From an uncultured Rhodospirillales bacterium (lineage in GTDB: Bacteria; Pseudomonadota; Alphaproteobacteria; CACIAM-22H2): 64,000 bases of DNA. The stretch spans positions 26,728 through 90,727 of the forward strand of contig CALANV010000020.1 in the NCBI GenBank assembly GCA_937926175.1, in the 5' to 3' direction. This document shows positions 1 through 8,163 of this stretch, piece by piece. Position numbers and translations under genes: made by a program. Under the pieces are notes generated by a model, which was given only the letters and a program-made list of their open reading frames with translations, made no database searches and was not told the origin of the DNA. Position 1 is the first letter of the stretch. Each line of letters starts with the position of its first letter.

Positions 1-1
1 C

Positions 2-556
2 GAGGCGATCAAGCTCTACCTGATCAAGGTCTCGCGGTCGGAGATGTCGATCGAGGAGAGCCGGCGCTGCGTCGAGATCCTGACCTTCACGACGAATCTC
101 GAGCACATCGGCGACATCATCGACAAGAACCTGATGGAACTCGCGGCCAAGAAGATCAGGAACCGGTACGCCTTCTCGCCGGAGGGCCTTGCCGAGCTCA
201 AGCGCTTCCACGCTCGCGTCAGCGACAATCTCCAGCTCGCCTTCAACGTCTTCACGTCGCGCGACAAGACGCTCGCGCGGCGTCTGCTGGCGGAAAAGTC
301 GCTGATCCGCGAACAGGAACTCGCCGCCGCCGAGAGTCACTTCGCGCGCCTGCGCCAGGGCCGGCCGGAGTCGATCGAGACCAGCGCCATTCACCTCGAC
401 ATCATCCGCGACCTCAAGCGCATCAACGGCCACCTGACCTCCGCCGCCTACCCCATCCTCGAGGCGGCCGGCGAGCTTCGGCAGACGCGCCTCCTCGACG
501 AGGAGAACGTCCCGACCGCTACGATCCAGTCGGATCGGCATCCGCGGGCGACCTGA
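2..556 (+). CDS. Na/Pi-cotransporter-type protein, PhoU-like C-terminal part (5' truncated)
   Basis: The frame is open from the first bases of the window, so the N-terminus lies outside it. The visible 184 residues are a helical PhoU-like domain, with residues such as TTNLEHIGDIIDKNL (conserved E..D pattern) and a second three-helix repeat ending near RINGHLTSAAYPIL. In NptA/YjbB-type sodium/phosphate cotransporters this domain follows the membrane part and faces the cytoplasm. A free-standing PhoU is possible, but the sequence resembles the cotransporter tail more. It ends about 120 bp before the next gene and has no evident functional link to it. The family call is good; the membrane half is inferred, not seen. 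Confidence 0.7.
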   Translation, partial: EAIKLYLIKVSRSEMSIEESRRCVEILTFTTNLEHIGDIIDKNLMELAAKKIRNRYAFSPEGLAELKRFHARVSDNLQLAFNVFTSRDKTLARRLLAEKSLIREQELAAAESHFARLRQGRPESIETSAIHLDIIRDLKRINGHLTSAAYPILEAAGELRQTRLLDEENVPTATIQSDRHPRAT

Positions 557-677
557 TCGGAAAAGGCCGCCGCTTCGACCTTGTGGCAGTCTCCAAAACC
601 GTTGACGCGCTTGCAACAAGGCTGACATAAGAGCGCAACAAGATGGCATTGAGGGAGTCGCCGGTCGCGCTGCGACT

Positions 678-1505
678 TTGGCCCCGTCGAACGAAGAGAG
701 TCCGACTGCCTTGTCCAAGCGGGGTCTCGAGAAGCGTTTTCTGGCAGCGTGTGCGGTCGCGCGTGAGGCGGGCGATCTGGCCCGGCGGCACTTCGAGACG
801 CGCGACCTGCGCAACGGCTACAAGCTGAAAGGGCCACAGGACTATTGGACCGCGGCCGATGGCGAGATCGAACGGCTCGTGATTGGGCGCCTCGGCGAAG
901 CGTTCCCGAACGATACCTTCTTCGGCGAAGAAGGCGGCGGCAGCTTCAGCCCCGAGACCTGGGTGATCGATCCGATCGACGGCACCGTCAACTTCGCGCG
1001 CGGCATCGCGCATTTCTGCATCTCGATCGCCTTCGTGCGCGAGGGTCAGCCTGCAATCGGCGTCATCTACGACCCGATGAAGGGCGAGATGTTTGCCGCG
1101 CGCCGCGGCACCGGCGCGTTTTGCAACGGGCAGCCGATGCGCGTCAGCACGATCAGCGACCTGCGTCAGGCCACCATCGAAATCGGCTGGTCGACCCGCC
1201 GGCCGATGAAGGACTACGTACGACTGGTGGACCAGGTGACCGCCGCCGGGGCCGGTCATCACCGGGCCGGATCGGGCGCCCTGGGGCTGGCCTATGTCGC
1301 CGACGGACGCACTGACGGCTATTGCGAACTCCACATCAATTCATGGGATGCGCTCGCCGGCATCCTGCTCGTCGAGGAGGCCGGCGGCTGGGTCAGCGAT
1401 TTCCTGGCCAATGACGGACTGGTGCGGGGCAATCCGCTGCTGGCCACGACGCCCGGGCTCAAGGATGCCCTGCTCGCCGCGGCGCCCGGGCTCGGACTAC
1501 AATAG
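678..1505 (+). CDS. Inositol monophosphatase family phosphatase (SuhB-like)
   Basis: A Mg-dependent phosphatase of the IMPase/FBPase/CysQ superfamily. The hallmark motifs are present in order: GEEGGG near residue 77 (metal-binding Glu), WVIDPIDGTVNF near residue 95 (metal-binding Asp cluster and the DGT loop) and INSWDALAGILLVEEAGG near residue 217 (third metal Asp). Length, 275 aa, is normal. The start is uncertain: TTG at 678 gives the full frame, but an in-frame TTG at 711 is preceded by a GAAGAGAG stretch and may be the true one. The gene sits just upstream of an Afu-like importer and iol genes, so it could dephosphorylate an imported inositol or sugar phosphate. That role is inference; the family also includes histidinol-phosphatases and 3'-phosphoadenosine phosphatases. 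Confidence 0.85.
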   Translation: MAPSNEESPTALSKRGLEKRFLAACAVAREAGDLARRHFETRDLRNGYKLKGPQDYWTAADGEIERLVIGRLGEAFPNDTFFGEEGGGSFSPETWVIDPIDGTVNFARGIAHFCISIAFVREGQPAIGVIYDPMKGEMFAARRGTGAFCNGQPMRVSTISDLRQATIEIGWSTRRPMKDYVRLVDQVTAAGAGHHRAGSGALGLAYVADGRTDGYCELHINSWDALAGILLVEEAGGWVSDFLANDGLVRGNPLLATTPGLKDALLAAAPGLGLQ

Positions 1506-1576
1506 GAAGGCGGCGCCCCGGTCACTGGCACGGCCCGGTAAGAGGCCGACGTTCGAAACACTATAGGGAGGTACGC

Positions 1577-2614
1577 ATGGAATCCAGGATCCGCACAGTT
1601 CTGTTCGCAGGTCTCGTCGCCGCGCTCGGCATGCAGGCCATGCCAGCGTCGGCGCAGGGCTCGCTCACGCTCTACTGCACGGTGCAGGAAGAGTGGTGCC
1701 GCCTGATGGTCACCGCCTTCGAGAAGGAGACCGGCATCAAGGTCGCCATGACACGCAAGAGCTCGGGCGAGTTCTATGCCCAGATCAAGGCCGAAGCGGC
1801 CAATCCGCGCGGCGACATCTGGTGGGGCGGCACCGGTGATCCGCATCTCCAGGCGGCCGAGGAAGGACTGACACTCGAGTACAAGTCGCCGAGGCTCGCC
1901 GAGCTCCAGGACTGGGCGGTGCGTCAGGCCGAGCAGTCGGGCTACCGCACGGTCGGCGTCTATGCCGGCGCGCTCGGCTACAGCTTCAATACCGAGCTGA
2001 TGAAGCGCAAGGGCGGCCTCGAACCGAGATGCTGGGCCGACCTGCTCGATCCCCGGTTCAAGGACGAAATCCAGATTGCGGACCCGAATTCCTCAGGCAC
2101 GTCGTACACGATGCTTGCGACCATCGTGCAATTGATGGGCGAGGATCAGGGCTTCGACTACCTCAAGAAGCTTCACCGCAACATCAACCAGTACACCAAG
2201 TCCGGCGCCGCACCGGCGAAGGCCGTGAGCTTGGGCGAGACCCTGATCGGCATCACCTTCCAGCACGATGCGGTGGTCATGGCGGTTCAGGGCGGTCCGG
2301 TGAAGATCGTGTCGCCATGCGAAGGGACCGGCTACGAGATCGGCTCGATGAGCATCATCAAGGGAGCCAAGAATCTCGAAAACGCGAAGAAATGGTACGA
2401 CTGGGCACTGTCGGCGGAGGCACAGAGCATCGGCCCGAGAGGCAAGGTGTCCTTCCAGGTTCCGTCGAACAAAAATGCATATGTGCCCGAGCAGGCGCCG
2501 AAGCTGTCCGAGGTGAAGCTGATCAACTACGACTTCGCCAAGTACGGTTCGACCGACGAACGCCGGCGCCTTCTGGCGAAGTGGGACGCAGAGGTGAAGT
2601 CGCTGCCGAAGTGA
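1577..2614 (+). CDS. afuA: Periplasmic substrate-binding protein, AfuA/FbpA-like (first copy)
   Basis: A 345-aa binding protein of the iron/sugar-phosphate cluster of ABC importers. Residues 1-27 are a signal peptide ending ASA-QG, and a strong GGGAGG-type site precedes the ATG. It has the motif RGDIWWGGTGDPHLQAA (about 79-95). Where FbpA-type iron binders have a Tyr-Tyr pair, this protein has His230-Asp231 and, 23 residues on, Glu254. As I recall, AfuA uses H205, D206 and E229 (same spacing) to hold hexose phosphates. I therefore prefer a phosphorylated sugar or cyclitol as ligand over ferric iron, although databases often label such proteins iron transporters. Cys34 and Cys41 could form a disulfide. 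It is first in an importer operon, and a close paralogue follows the permease. Confidence 0.85.
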   Translation: MESRIRTVLFAGLVAALGMQAMPASAQGSLTLYCTVQEEWCRLMVTAFEKETGIKVAMTRKSSGEFYAQIKAEAANPRGDIWWGGTGDPHLQAAEEGLTLEYKSPRLAELQDWAVRQAEQSGYRTVGVYAGALGYSFNTELMKRKGGLEPRCWADLLDPRFKDEIQIADPNSSGTSYTMLATIVQLMGEDQGFDYLKKLHRNINQYTKSGAAPAKAVSLGETLIGITFQHDAVVMAVQGGPVKIVSPCEGTGYEIGSMSIIKGAKNLENAKKWYDWALSAEAQSIGPRGKVSFQVPSNKNAYVPEQAPKLSEVKLINYDFAKYGSTDERRRLLAKWDAEVKSLPK

Positions 2615-2767
2615 ACCGGTCGGCGCAAACATAATGCCCGATATGCACGGTTGCGCGCGCCGGACACCTCCCTTCTCCGCAGAGTGGAAGAGAGGCCGGC
2701 GCGTCCTGCCGAAACTGGGGCGGAACGGGCACAGGGATCGGACGCCCAACACCTTGCGGGGCTCGCC

Positions 2768-4966
2768 ATGAACAGAACCGCCGTCGGATGGCTCGTGCTC
2801 GGCTGGATCGGGTTCGCCTTGCTGCCGTGGTACGCGGTCCCGGGCGGCTTCTTTTCGTTCGACTGGCTCTGGCAGTATCCCGATGCGGACACGGCATCGG
2901 GACTGATCCAGGCGCTCGTCCACGGACGGTGGTGGCTGGCGCCTCTGATCGTGCCGCTCGCCCTGCCCATCCTGGGTCTGCGCCGCCCCCCTGAAGACCC
3001 ACACACGCCACGGCTGCTGGTATGGGCAGGCGTGCTTGGGCTGATCTGGGTCACGGCCCAGGGATTCGCGATCGACCATCAGGGCTGGTCGACCGCCTGG
3101 CTTGCGGCACTGACGGGCACGGCAGGGCCGTCACAGGCCGGCATGGGCGCCGGCGCCAGCGTGACGGCTCTGGCCTTCCTTTTCATCCTGTCGGCGGGGC
3201 TCGCCGCCCACGGCTGGTGCCGCGGCGACATGTTCACCGTCGGCACCATCGCGCTGATCGTCGCACTGATCGGCATCTTCGTCTTCTTTCCGATCGTCAA
3301 GGTGCTGCTGAGCGCTCTACAGGACAACGACGGCCGGTTCGCGCCCGCCCTGTTCGCCGAGAAGTTCTTCGATCATTCCATCTGGGGGCTCGACTGCCTG
3401 ACCAGCGACCTGCGTTGCGGCGTCGCCTGGAACACGCTGTTCCTGGCGATCCTGGTCGGTGTCGGCACGACCGCGCTGGGTCTCGCCTTCGCGCTGATCG
3501 CGTTGCGCACCGGCTTCCGGTTCAAGTGGCTGCTGCGGGTCCTGACCGTGCTGCCGATCATCACGCCGCCCTTCGTGATCGGCCTCGCCATCATTCTGCT
3601 TTTCGGCCGCTCCGGCGCCGTATCGACCCTGCTGTTCGAGTGGTTCGACATTCCGCGCTCGCGTTGGATCTACGGCCTGCCGGGCGTGCTGCTGGCGCAG
3701 CTTCTCGCCTTCACGCCGATCGCCTTTCTGGTGCTGATCGGCGTCGTCCAGGGCATCAGCCCGTCGCTGGAGGAAGCGGCGCAGACCCTGCGTGCCAAAC
3801 GGTGGACGACGTTCACCACGGTCACATGGCCGCTGATACGGCCCGGCATCGCCAATGCGTTCCTGCTGGGCTTCGTCGAGAGCATGGCCGATTTCGGCAA
3901 CCCGCTGGTTCTCGGCGGCAATTTCGAGGTTCTGTCCACGAAGATCTTCTTCGCGGTCGTCGGCGCCTCGCACGATCAAGGGCGGGCCGCCGTGCTGGCG
4001 ATCATCCTGCTCGCCTTCACCCTGGGCGCGTTCTACGTGCAACATCGCTGGCTCGGCCGGCGCGTCTACACGACCGTCACGGGCAAGGGCGACTCAGGTC
4101 TGCCGGCACCGCTGCCGCGGCGCATGAGCTGGCTGTGCTATGGCGTCGCCCTGCCCTGGGCCTTCCTGACGTTCGTGATCTACGTGACGATCCTGATCGG
4201 CGGCTTCGTGCGCACCATGGGGCGCGACTACACGCCGACACTCGAGCACTTCCTGACCGGCTTCGCGATCGACGTCACACCCAACGGCCTCCACTTCATC
4301 GGTTCGGCATGGGATTCGTTCTGGACGACGATCCAGGTCTCGGCGATTTCGGCGCCGCTCACGGCGGCGATCGGACTGTTGTCCGCCTACCTCCTGGCGC
4401 GCCAGCGCTTCACCGGTCAGCGCGCCTTCGAATTCGGGACGATGCTGAGTTTCGCGATTCCGGGCACGGTCGTCGGCGTCAGCTACATTCTTGCCTTCAA
4501 CGTACCGCCGATCGAAATCACGGGCACCGGCCTCATCCTCATCATCTGCTTCGTGTTCCGCAACATGCCGGTCGGCGTGCGTGCCGGCATCGCGACGCTG
4601 AGCCAGATCGACCGCAGCCTCGACGAAGCCTCCCTCACGCTGGGCGCAAGAACCTTCACGACGGTGCGGCGCGTCGTGCTGCCGCTGTTGCGGCCGGCCA
4701 TCGTCGCGGCGATGGTCTACAGCTTCGTGCGCGCGATGACCGCCGTCAGCGCCGTGATCTTCCTGGTGTCCGCCCAATACAACCTGGCTACGGCCTACAT
4801 CGTCGGCCGCGTCGAGGCAGGCGAATTCGGCCTTGCCATCGCCTATTCGTCGGTCCTGATCCTCGTGATGATCGTGGCCATCCTGTTGATCCAGCTCGTC
4901 GTCGGCGAGCGACGTCTCGGCCGCCGCACCGCGACCGGAGACCTTGCCTTTCAAGGAGGTAGCTGA
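2768..4966 (+). CDS. afuB: ABC importer permease, two fused membrane domains (AfuB/FbpB-like)
   Basis: About 732 residues with more than a dozen hydrophobic segments and two binding-protein-dependent permease domains, as in AfuB/FbpB. Each half has an EAA-type cytoplasmic loop: LEEAAQTLRAKRWTTFTTVTWPLIRPGI in the first and LDEASLTLGARTFTTVRRVVLPLLRPAI in the second. The frame is open back to a TTG at 2651, but I chose ATG 2768 (MNRTAVGWLV) because it begins with a membrane segment and has a GCGGGGC site upstream. This leaves a 153-bp gap after the first binding-protein gene. An unusual ~200-residue N-terminal extension with several extra membrane segments precedes the first permease domain. 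The stop codon abuts the next ATG. Confidence 0.88.
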   Translation: MNRTAVGWLVLGWIGFALLPWYAVPGGFFSFDWLWQYPDADTASGLIQALVHGRWWLAPLIVPLALPILGLRRPPEDPHTPRLLVWAGVLGLIWVTAQGFAIDHQGWSTAWLAALTGTAGPSQAGMGAGASVTALAFLFILSAGLAAHGWCRGDMFTVGTIALIVALIGIFVFFPIVKVLLSALQDNDGRFAPALFAEKFFDHSIWGLDCLTSDLRCGVAWNTLFLAILVGVGTTALGLAFALIALRTGFRFKWLLRVLTVLPIITPPFVIGLAIILLFGRSGAVSTLLFEWFDIPRSRWIYGLPGVLLAQLLAFTPIAFLVLIGVVQGISPSLEEAAQTLRAKRWTTFTTVTWPLIRPGIANAFLLGFVESMADFGNPLVLGGNFEVLSTKIFFAVVGASHDQGRAAVLAIILLAFTLGAFYVQHRWLGRRVYTTVTGKGDSGLPAPLPRRMSWLCYGVALPWAFLTFVIYVTILIGGFVRTMGRDYTPTLEHFLTGFAIDVTPNGLHFIGSAWDSFWTTIQVSAISAPLTAAIGLLSAYLLARQRFTGQRAFEFGTMLSFAIPGTVVGVSYILAFNVPPIEITGTGLILIICFVFRNMPVGVRAGIATLSQIDRSLDEASLTLGARTFTTVRRVVLPLLRPAIVAAMVYSFVRAMTAVSAVIFLVSAQYNLATAYIVGRVEAGEFGLAIAYSSVLILVMIVAILLIQLVVGERRLGRRTATGDLAFQGGS

Positions 4967-5998
4967 ATGTCACGTGTCATCGCTGTCTTTGCGCTCGCCC
5001 TCGGCTTCCTGGCCGCCTTGCCGCAAGGATCGGCCCGTGCCCAAGGGTCCGTCGTCGTCTACTGCAGCGTACTGATCGACTGGTGCAACCTGATGGCGGC
5101 CGAATTCGAACGCACGACCGGCATCAAGGTCATCATCACCCAGAAAGGGTCCGGCGAAACGTTCGCGCAGATCCGCGCCGAAGCGGCGAACCCGCGGGGC
5201 GACATCTGGTGGGGCGGCACCGGCGACCCGCACCTCCAGGCGGCCGAGCTCGGCCTCACCGAGGAGTATCGTTCGCCCAGCCTTCCGAAACTCCACGCAT
5301 GGGCCCGCAAGCAGGCGGAGCAATCGGGCTACCGGACGGTGGGCATCTACGCCGGCGCGCTCGGCTTCGCCTACAACACCGAGCAGCTCGCGCAGCGCAA
5401 GCTCGATCCGCCCAAATGCTGGGCCGATCTGATCAAGCCTGCGTATCGCGACGAAATCCAGATGTCGAATCCGGCGTCGTCCGGTACGGCGTATACCGTC
5501 ATCGCCACTCTCGTGCAGGTGTTCGGTGAAGACCAGGCCTTCAGCTACTTGAAACAGCTGCATCAGAACATCAACCAGTATACGCGGTCGGGCCCCGCTC
5601 CCGCCCGTAACGCGGCGCGGGGCGAGACGGCGATCGGCATCATGTTCCTCCACGACGCCGTCGCCGAAGCGATCGAAGGCTTCCCCGTCAAGGTCGTGGC
5701 ACCGTGCGAGGGGACCGGCTACGAGATCGGCTCCATGAGCATCATCAAGGGCGGCCCGAACCCGGAAAATGCGCGCAAATGGTATGACTTCGCGCTGTCG
5801 GCACCGGCGCAGAGCCTCGCCGCCAAGGCAAAATCCTACCAGGTGCCGTCGAACATGGAGGCGACTCCCCCGCCCCAGGCGCCGAAGCTCGATGACATCA
5901 AGCTGATCGACTATGACTTCGCGAAGTACGGCAGCTCGGCCGAGCGCAAGCGTCTGATCGAGCGCTGGGAGAAAGAGATCGGAGGGCTTCCGAAATGA
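4967..5998 (+). CDS. afuA: Periplasmic substrate-binding protein, AfuA/FbpA-like (second copy)
   Basis: A 343-aa paralogue of the binding protein encoded before the permease, with the same signal-peptide layout (cleavage near ARA-QG), the same RGDIWWGGTGDPHLQAA block and the same presumed ligand residues: His229, Asp230 and Glu253. It starts directly after the permease stop with an excellent AAGGAGG ribosome site inside the permease 3' end, so the two are translationally linked. Long identical stretches at DNA level (for example around 1815 and 5200) suggest tandem duplication. The copies differ around the ligand loop (FQHDAVVMAV versus FLHDAVAEAI), which could mean different but related ligands sharing one permease. 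The ligand is inferred. Confidence 0.85.
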   Translation: MSRVIAVFALALGFLAALPQGSARAQGSVVVYCSVLIDWCNLMAAEFERTTGIKVIITQKGSGETFAQIRAEAANPRGDIWWGGTGDPHLQAAELGLTEEYRSPSLPKLHAWARKQAEQSGYRTVGIYAGALGFAYNTEQLAQRKLDPPKCWADLIKPAYRDEIQMSNPASSGTAYTVIATLVQVFGEDQAFSYLKQLHQNINQYTRSGPAPARNAARGETAIGIMFLHDAVAEAIEGFPVKVVAPCEGTGYEIGSMSIIKGGPNPENARKWYDFALSAPAQSLAAKAKSYQVPSNMEATPPPQAPKLDDIKLIDYDFAKYGSSAERKRLIERWEKEIGGLPK

Positions 5999-6050
5999 AC
6001 AGCACGCCACGTCGCGCAATGCGCGGCTGCCAGGATGAGGCGCGGCGGGC

Positions 6051-7124
6051 ATGACGAAATCCGGTCCTGCTTCCGTCGAATTCCGCAACGTAACCAAGCG
6101 CTACGGTCGCGTCGTCGCCGTCAACTCCGTCTCGTTCACGATCGAGCCGGGGACGCTGGTGACGCTGCTGGGGCCTTCGGGCTGCGGCAAGACGACGACG
6201 CTGCGCCTGATCGCCGGCCTGGAAATGGCCTCGGAAGGCCAGATCCTGATCGGCGGCCGCGATGTCACGCGCCTGTCGGCCGCCGAGCGCGACGTGAGCA
6301 TGGTGTTCCAGTCCTATGCCCTGTTCCCGCATATGACCGTGCTCGAGAACGTCGCCTACGGCCCCACCGTCAGTGGCATGGGCAAGGCAAAGGCGCGCGA
6401 GCTTGCGGCCGAGAAACTGGCGCTCGTCGGCCTCAAGGGGTTCGAGTCGCGCCTGCCCTCGGAACTGTCGGGCGGCCAGCAGCAGCGCGTCGCCGTGGCC
6501 CGCGCCCTGGTGCTGGAACCGCAGGTCCTGCTGTTCGACGAGCCACTTTCGAACCTCGATGCCAAACTGCGCCGCCGCGTACGCGAGGACATCCGGGACC
6601 TTCAGCGCAAGTTGAATCTCACTGTCGTCTACGTCACGCACGACCAGCAGGAGGCGCTCGCCGTCTCGGACCGGGTCATCGTGATGTCGAACGCGGTGAT
6701 CGCGCAGTCGGGCACGCCGCGCGAGCTCTACGAGGCGCCGGCGAACCTGTTCGTCGCCGACTTCATCGGCGACGCCAATCTCGTCGACGGCGAACTCACG
6801 GCCAAAGACGGCGAGCTGGGCACGGTCCGGCTCGGCGGGTTGACGGCGCAGCTGCCGCATCGCAACGCGCCGCTCGGTCCCATCAAGGTCGCGATCCGGC
6901 CGGAGTCACTGGTCCTGATGCGCGAGGCGCCGAACCGGCCATCGATCCGCGGGTCCGTCAGCAAGGCCGCCTATCTCGGCACGCATATGGAGTATACGGT
7001 CACGACCGAACTCGGCGAGCTGTTCGTCATCGATCGCGCCGTCGACCGGCCGCTGACGCCCGGCACCGACATTCATGTCGCGCTCGGCGACCAACGTATA
7101 ACGGTGGTGCCGGACAGCACGTGA
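6051..7124 (+). CDS. afuC: ABC importer ATP-binding protein (AfuC/FbpC/PotA type)
   Basis: A 357-aa ATPase energising the preceding importer. It shows Walker A GPSGCGKTT (about residue 40), the Q-loop MVFQSYALFPHMTV, the signature LSGGQQQRVAVARAL, Walker B VLLFDEPLSNLDAKLR and the H-loop VTHDQQEALAVSD. A C-terminal TOBE-like beta domain (about 245-350) is typical of the polyamine/iron/sugar-phosphate group. It begins 52 bp after the second binding-protein gene and ends the operon. The ATG at 6051 follows a GAGGCGCGGCGG stretch. The class is certain; the substrate is inferred from the binding proteins and the adjacent iol genes. Confidence 0.9.
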   Translation: MTKSGPASVEFRNVTKRYGRVVAVNSVSFTIEPGTLVTLLGPSGCGKTTTLRLIAGLEMASEGQILIGGRDVTRLSAAERDVSMVFQSYALFPHMTVLENVAYGPTVSGMGKAKARELAAEKLALVGLKGFESRLPSELSGGQQQRVAVARALVLEPQVLLFDEPLSNLDAKLRRRVREDIRDLQRKLNLTVVYVTHDQQEALAVSDRVIVMSNAVIAQSGTPRELYEAPANLFVADFIGDANLVDGELTAKDGELGTVRLGGLTAQLPHRNAPLGPIKVAIRPESLVLMREAPNRPSIRGSVSKAAYLGTHMEYTVTTELGELFVIDRAVDRPLTPGTDIHVALGDQRITVVPDST

Positions 7125-7170
7125 CGATCTCGCGACCTTCCCCCTTGGGCGTAGGTGGCCCGGGAGACGG

Positions 7171-7223
7171 ACGATCAGAGATGCCATTGGCATGCACGAA
7201 ATACGTGCGTGCTGCCTGATCGT
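7171..7223. terminator. Nested inverted repeat between convergent afuC and iolE
   Basis: Perfect outer arms ACGATCAG (7171-7178) and CTGATCGT (7216-7223) enclose an inner hairpin of arms 7190-7198 and 7204-7212 (eight of nine pairs, loop aaata). It lies in the 134-bp gap between two converging operons, where a bidirectional terminator is expected. There is no long U tract, so it may instead be an mRNA 3'-end stabiliser. An alternative small hairpin, ATGCC-att-GGCAT (7181-7193), competes with the inner stem. Confidence 0.5.
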
Positions 7224-7258
7224 TCAATGGCGGAGATCGGAACGCCGTCTGCCAACGC

Positions 7259-8146
7259 TCAGGCTGCCTTTGCTCTCGGCCGCAGGTAGTCGTGGCCCAT
7301 GCGGGCGTAGGTGAGCGGATGGGCCTTGGCAGGGTCCTGCTCGGCCTCGACGACGAGCCAGCCGCGATAACCCGCTTCCGACAATACGCGCAGGACGCCG
7401 GGATAATCGACGCTGCCGTCGCCGGGCACGGTGAACACGCCGGCGAGCACCGCATCGAGGAAGCTCCAGTCGTCGCGCTTTGCCCGCGCCAGCACGTCGG
7501 GACGCACGTCCTTGCAGTGCACATGGACGATGCGCCCGGCATGGCGCCGCGCGAGCGCGACGGGATCGCCACTGGCATAGGTCAGGTGCCCCGTGTCGAG
7601 CAGCAACCCGACCTCGGGCCCGGTCAGCGCCATGAGCCGGTCGATCTCGGCCTCGGTCTCGATCACGGTTCCCATGTGATGATGATAGGCGAGCCGCACG
7701 CCGCGCCGAGCAAGATGACGCGCGACCTCGGTCATGCGTTCGGCCAGAATGCTCCACTGATCGTCGGTGAGCCGCGGGCGGCGCGAGAGCGGTACCCGCC
7801 GGTCGCCGTGAATGCAGCCCGTGACCTCGGCGAAGACCATCGTCGTGCATCCCATCGCCGCGAGCAGCGCGAGATGCGATTCCACCGCCGCGATCTCATC
7901 GGCGACGCTGCGCTCGAGAAGACGCGCGCTGTACCAGCCGGAGACGAGCGCCAGGCCGTGACGCTCGAGGATCGGTCGCAGCGTGCGCGCGTCGCGCGGA
8001 AACTTGTGGCCCAGCTCGACGCCGTCATAGCCGGCTTCGCGGGCTTCGGCGAGACAAACCTCGAGCGGTGTGTCGCCGCCGAGCTCCGGCATGTCGTCGT
8101 TGGTCCAGGTCAACGGATTGATGCCGATCCGTACGTTCATGGGCAT
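7259..8146 (-). CDS. iolE: myo-Inosose-2 dehydratase
   Basis: A 295-aa AP-endonuclease-family-2 TIM barrel. The start, GINPLTWTNDDMPELGGDTPLEVCLAEAREAGYDGVELG, is characteristic of IolE, which dehydrates 2-keto-myo-inositol to the trihydroxycyclohexanedione used by IolD. Later metal-site segments include LAYHHHMGTVIET (His) and LLLDTGHLTYA (Asp/His), followed by HVHCKDVRPDV and the usual C-terminal VVEAEQDPAK. The ATG at 8146 is one of three nearby (8158, 8146, 8140); a GGGG stretch favours 8146. It lies 17 bp after iolD, its upstream partner in the same operon. No iolB, iolC or iolJ is visible in the window. Confidence 0.92.
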   Translation of the reverse strand: MPMNVRIGINPLTWTNDDMPELGGDTPLEVCLAEAREAGYDGVELGHKFPRDARTLRPILERHGLALVSGWYSARLLERSVADEIAAVESHLALLAAMGCTTMVFAEVTGCIHGDRRVPLSRRPRLTDDQWSILAERMTEVARHLARRGVRLAYHHHMGTVIETEAEIDRLMALTGPEVGLLLDTGHLTYASGDPVALARRHAGRIVHVHCKDVRPDVLARAKRDDWSFLDAVLAGVFTVPGDGSVDYPGVLRVLSEAGYRGWLVVEAEQDPAKAHPLTYARMGHDYLRPRAKAA

Positions 8147-8163
8147 GCTCGTCCCCATCCGGC

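Noticed and set aside
1577..7124. Ferric iron importer
   Set aside because: Both binding proteins lack the Tyr pair of FbpA and have His-Asp...Glu as in AfuA; neighbours are sugar/inositol genes.
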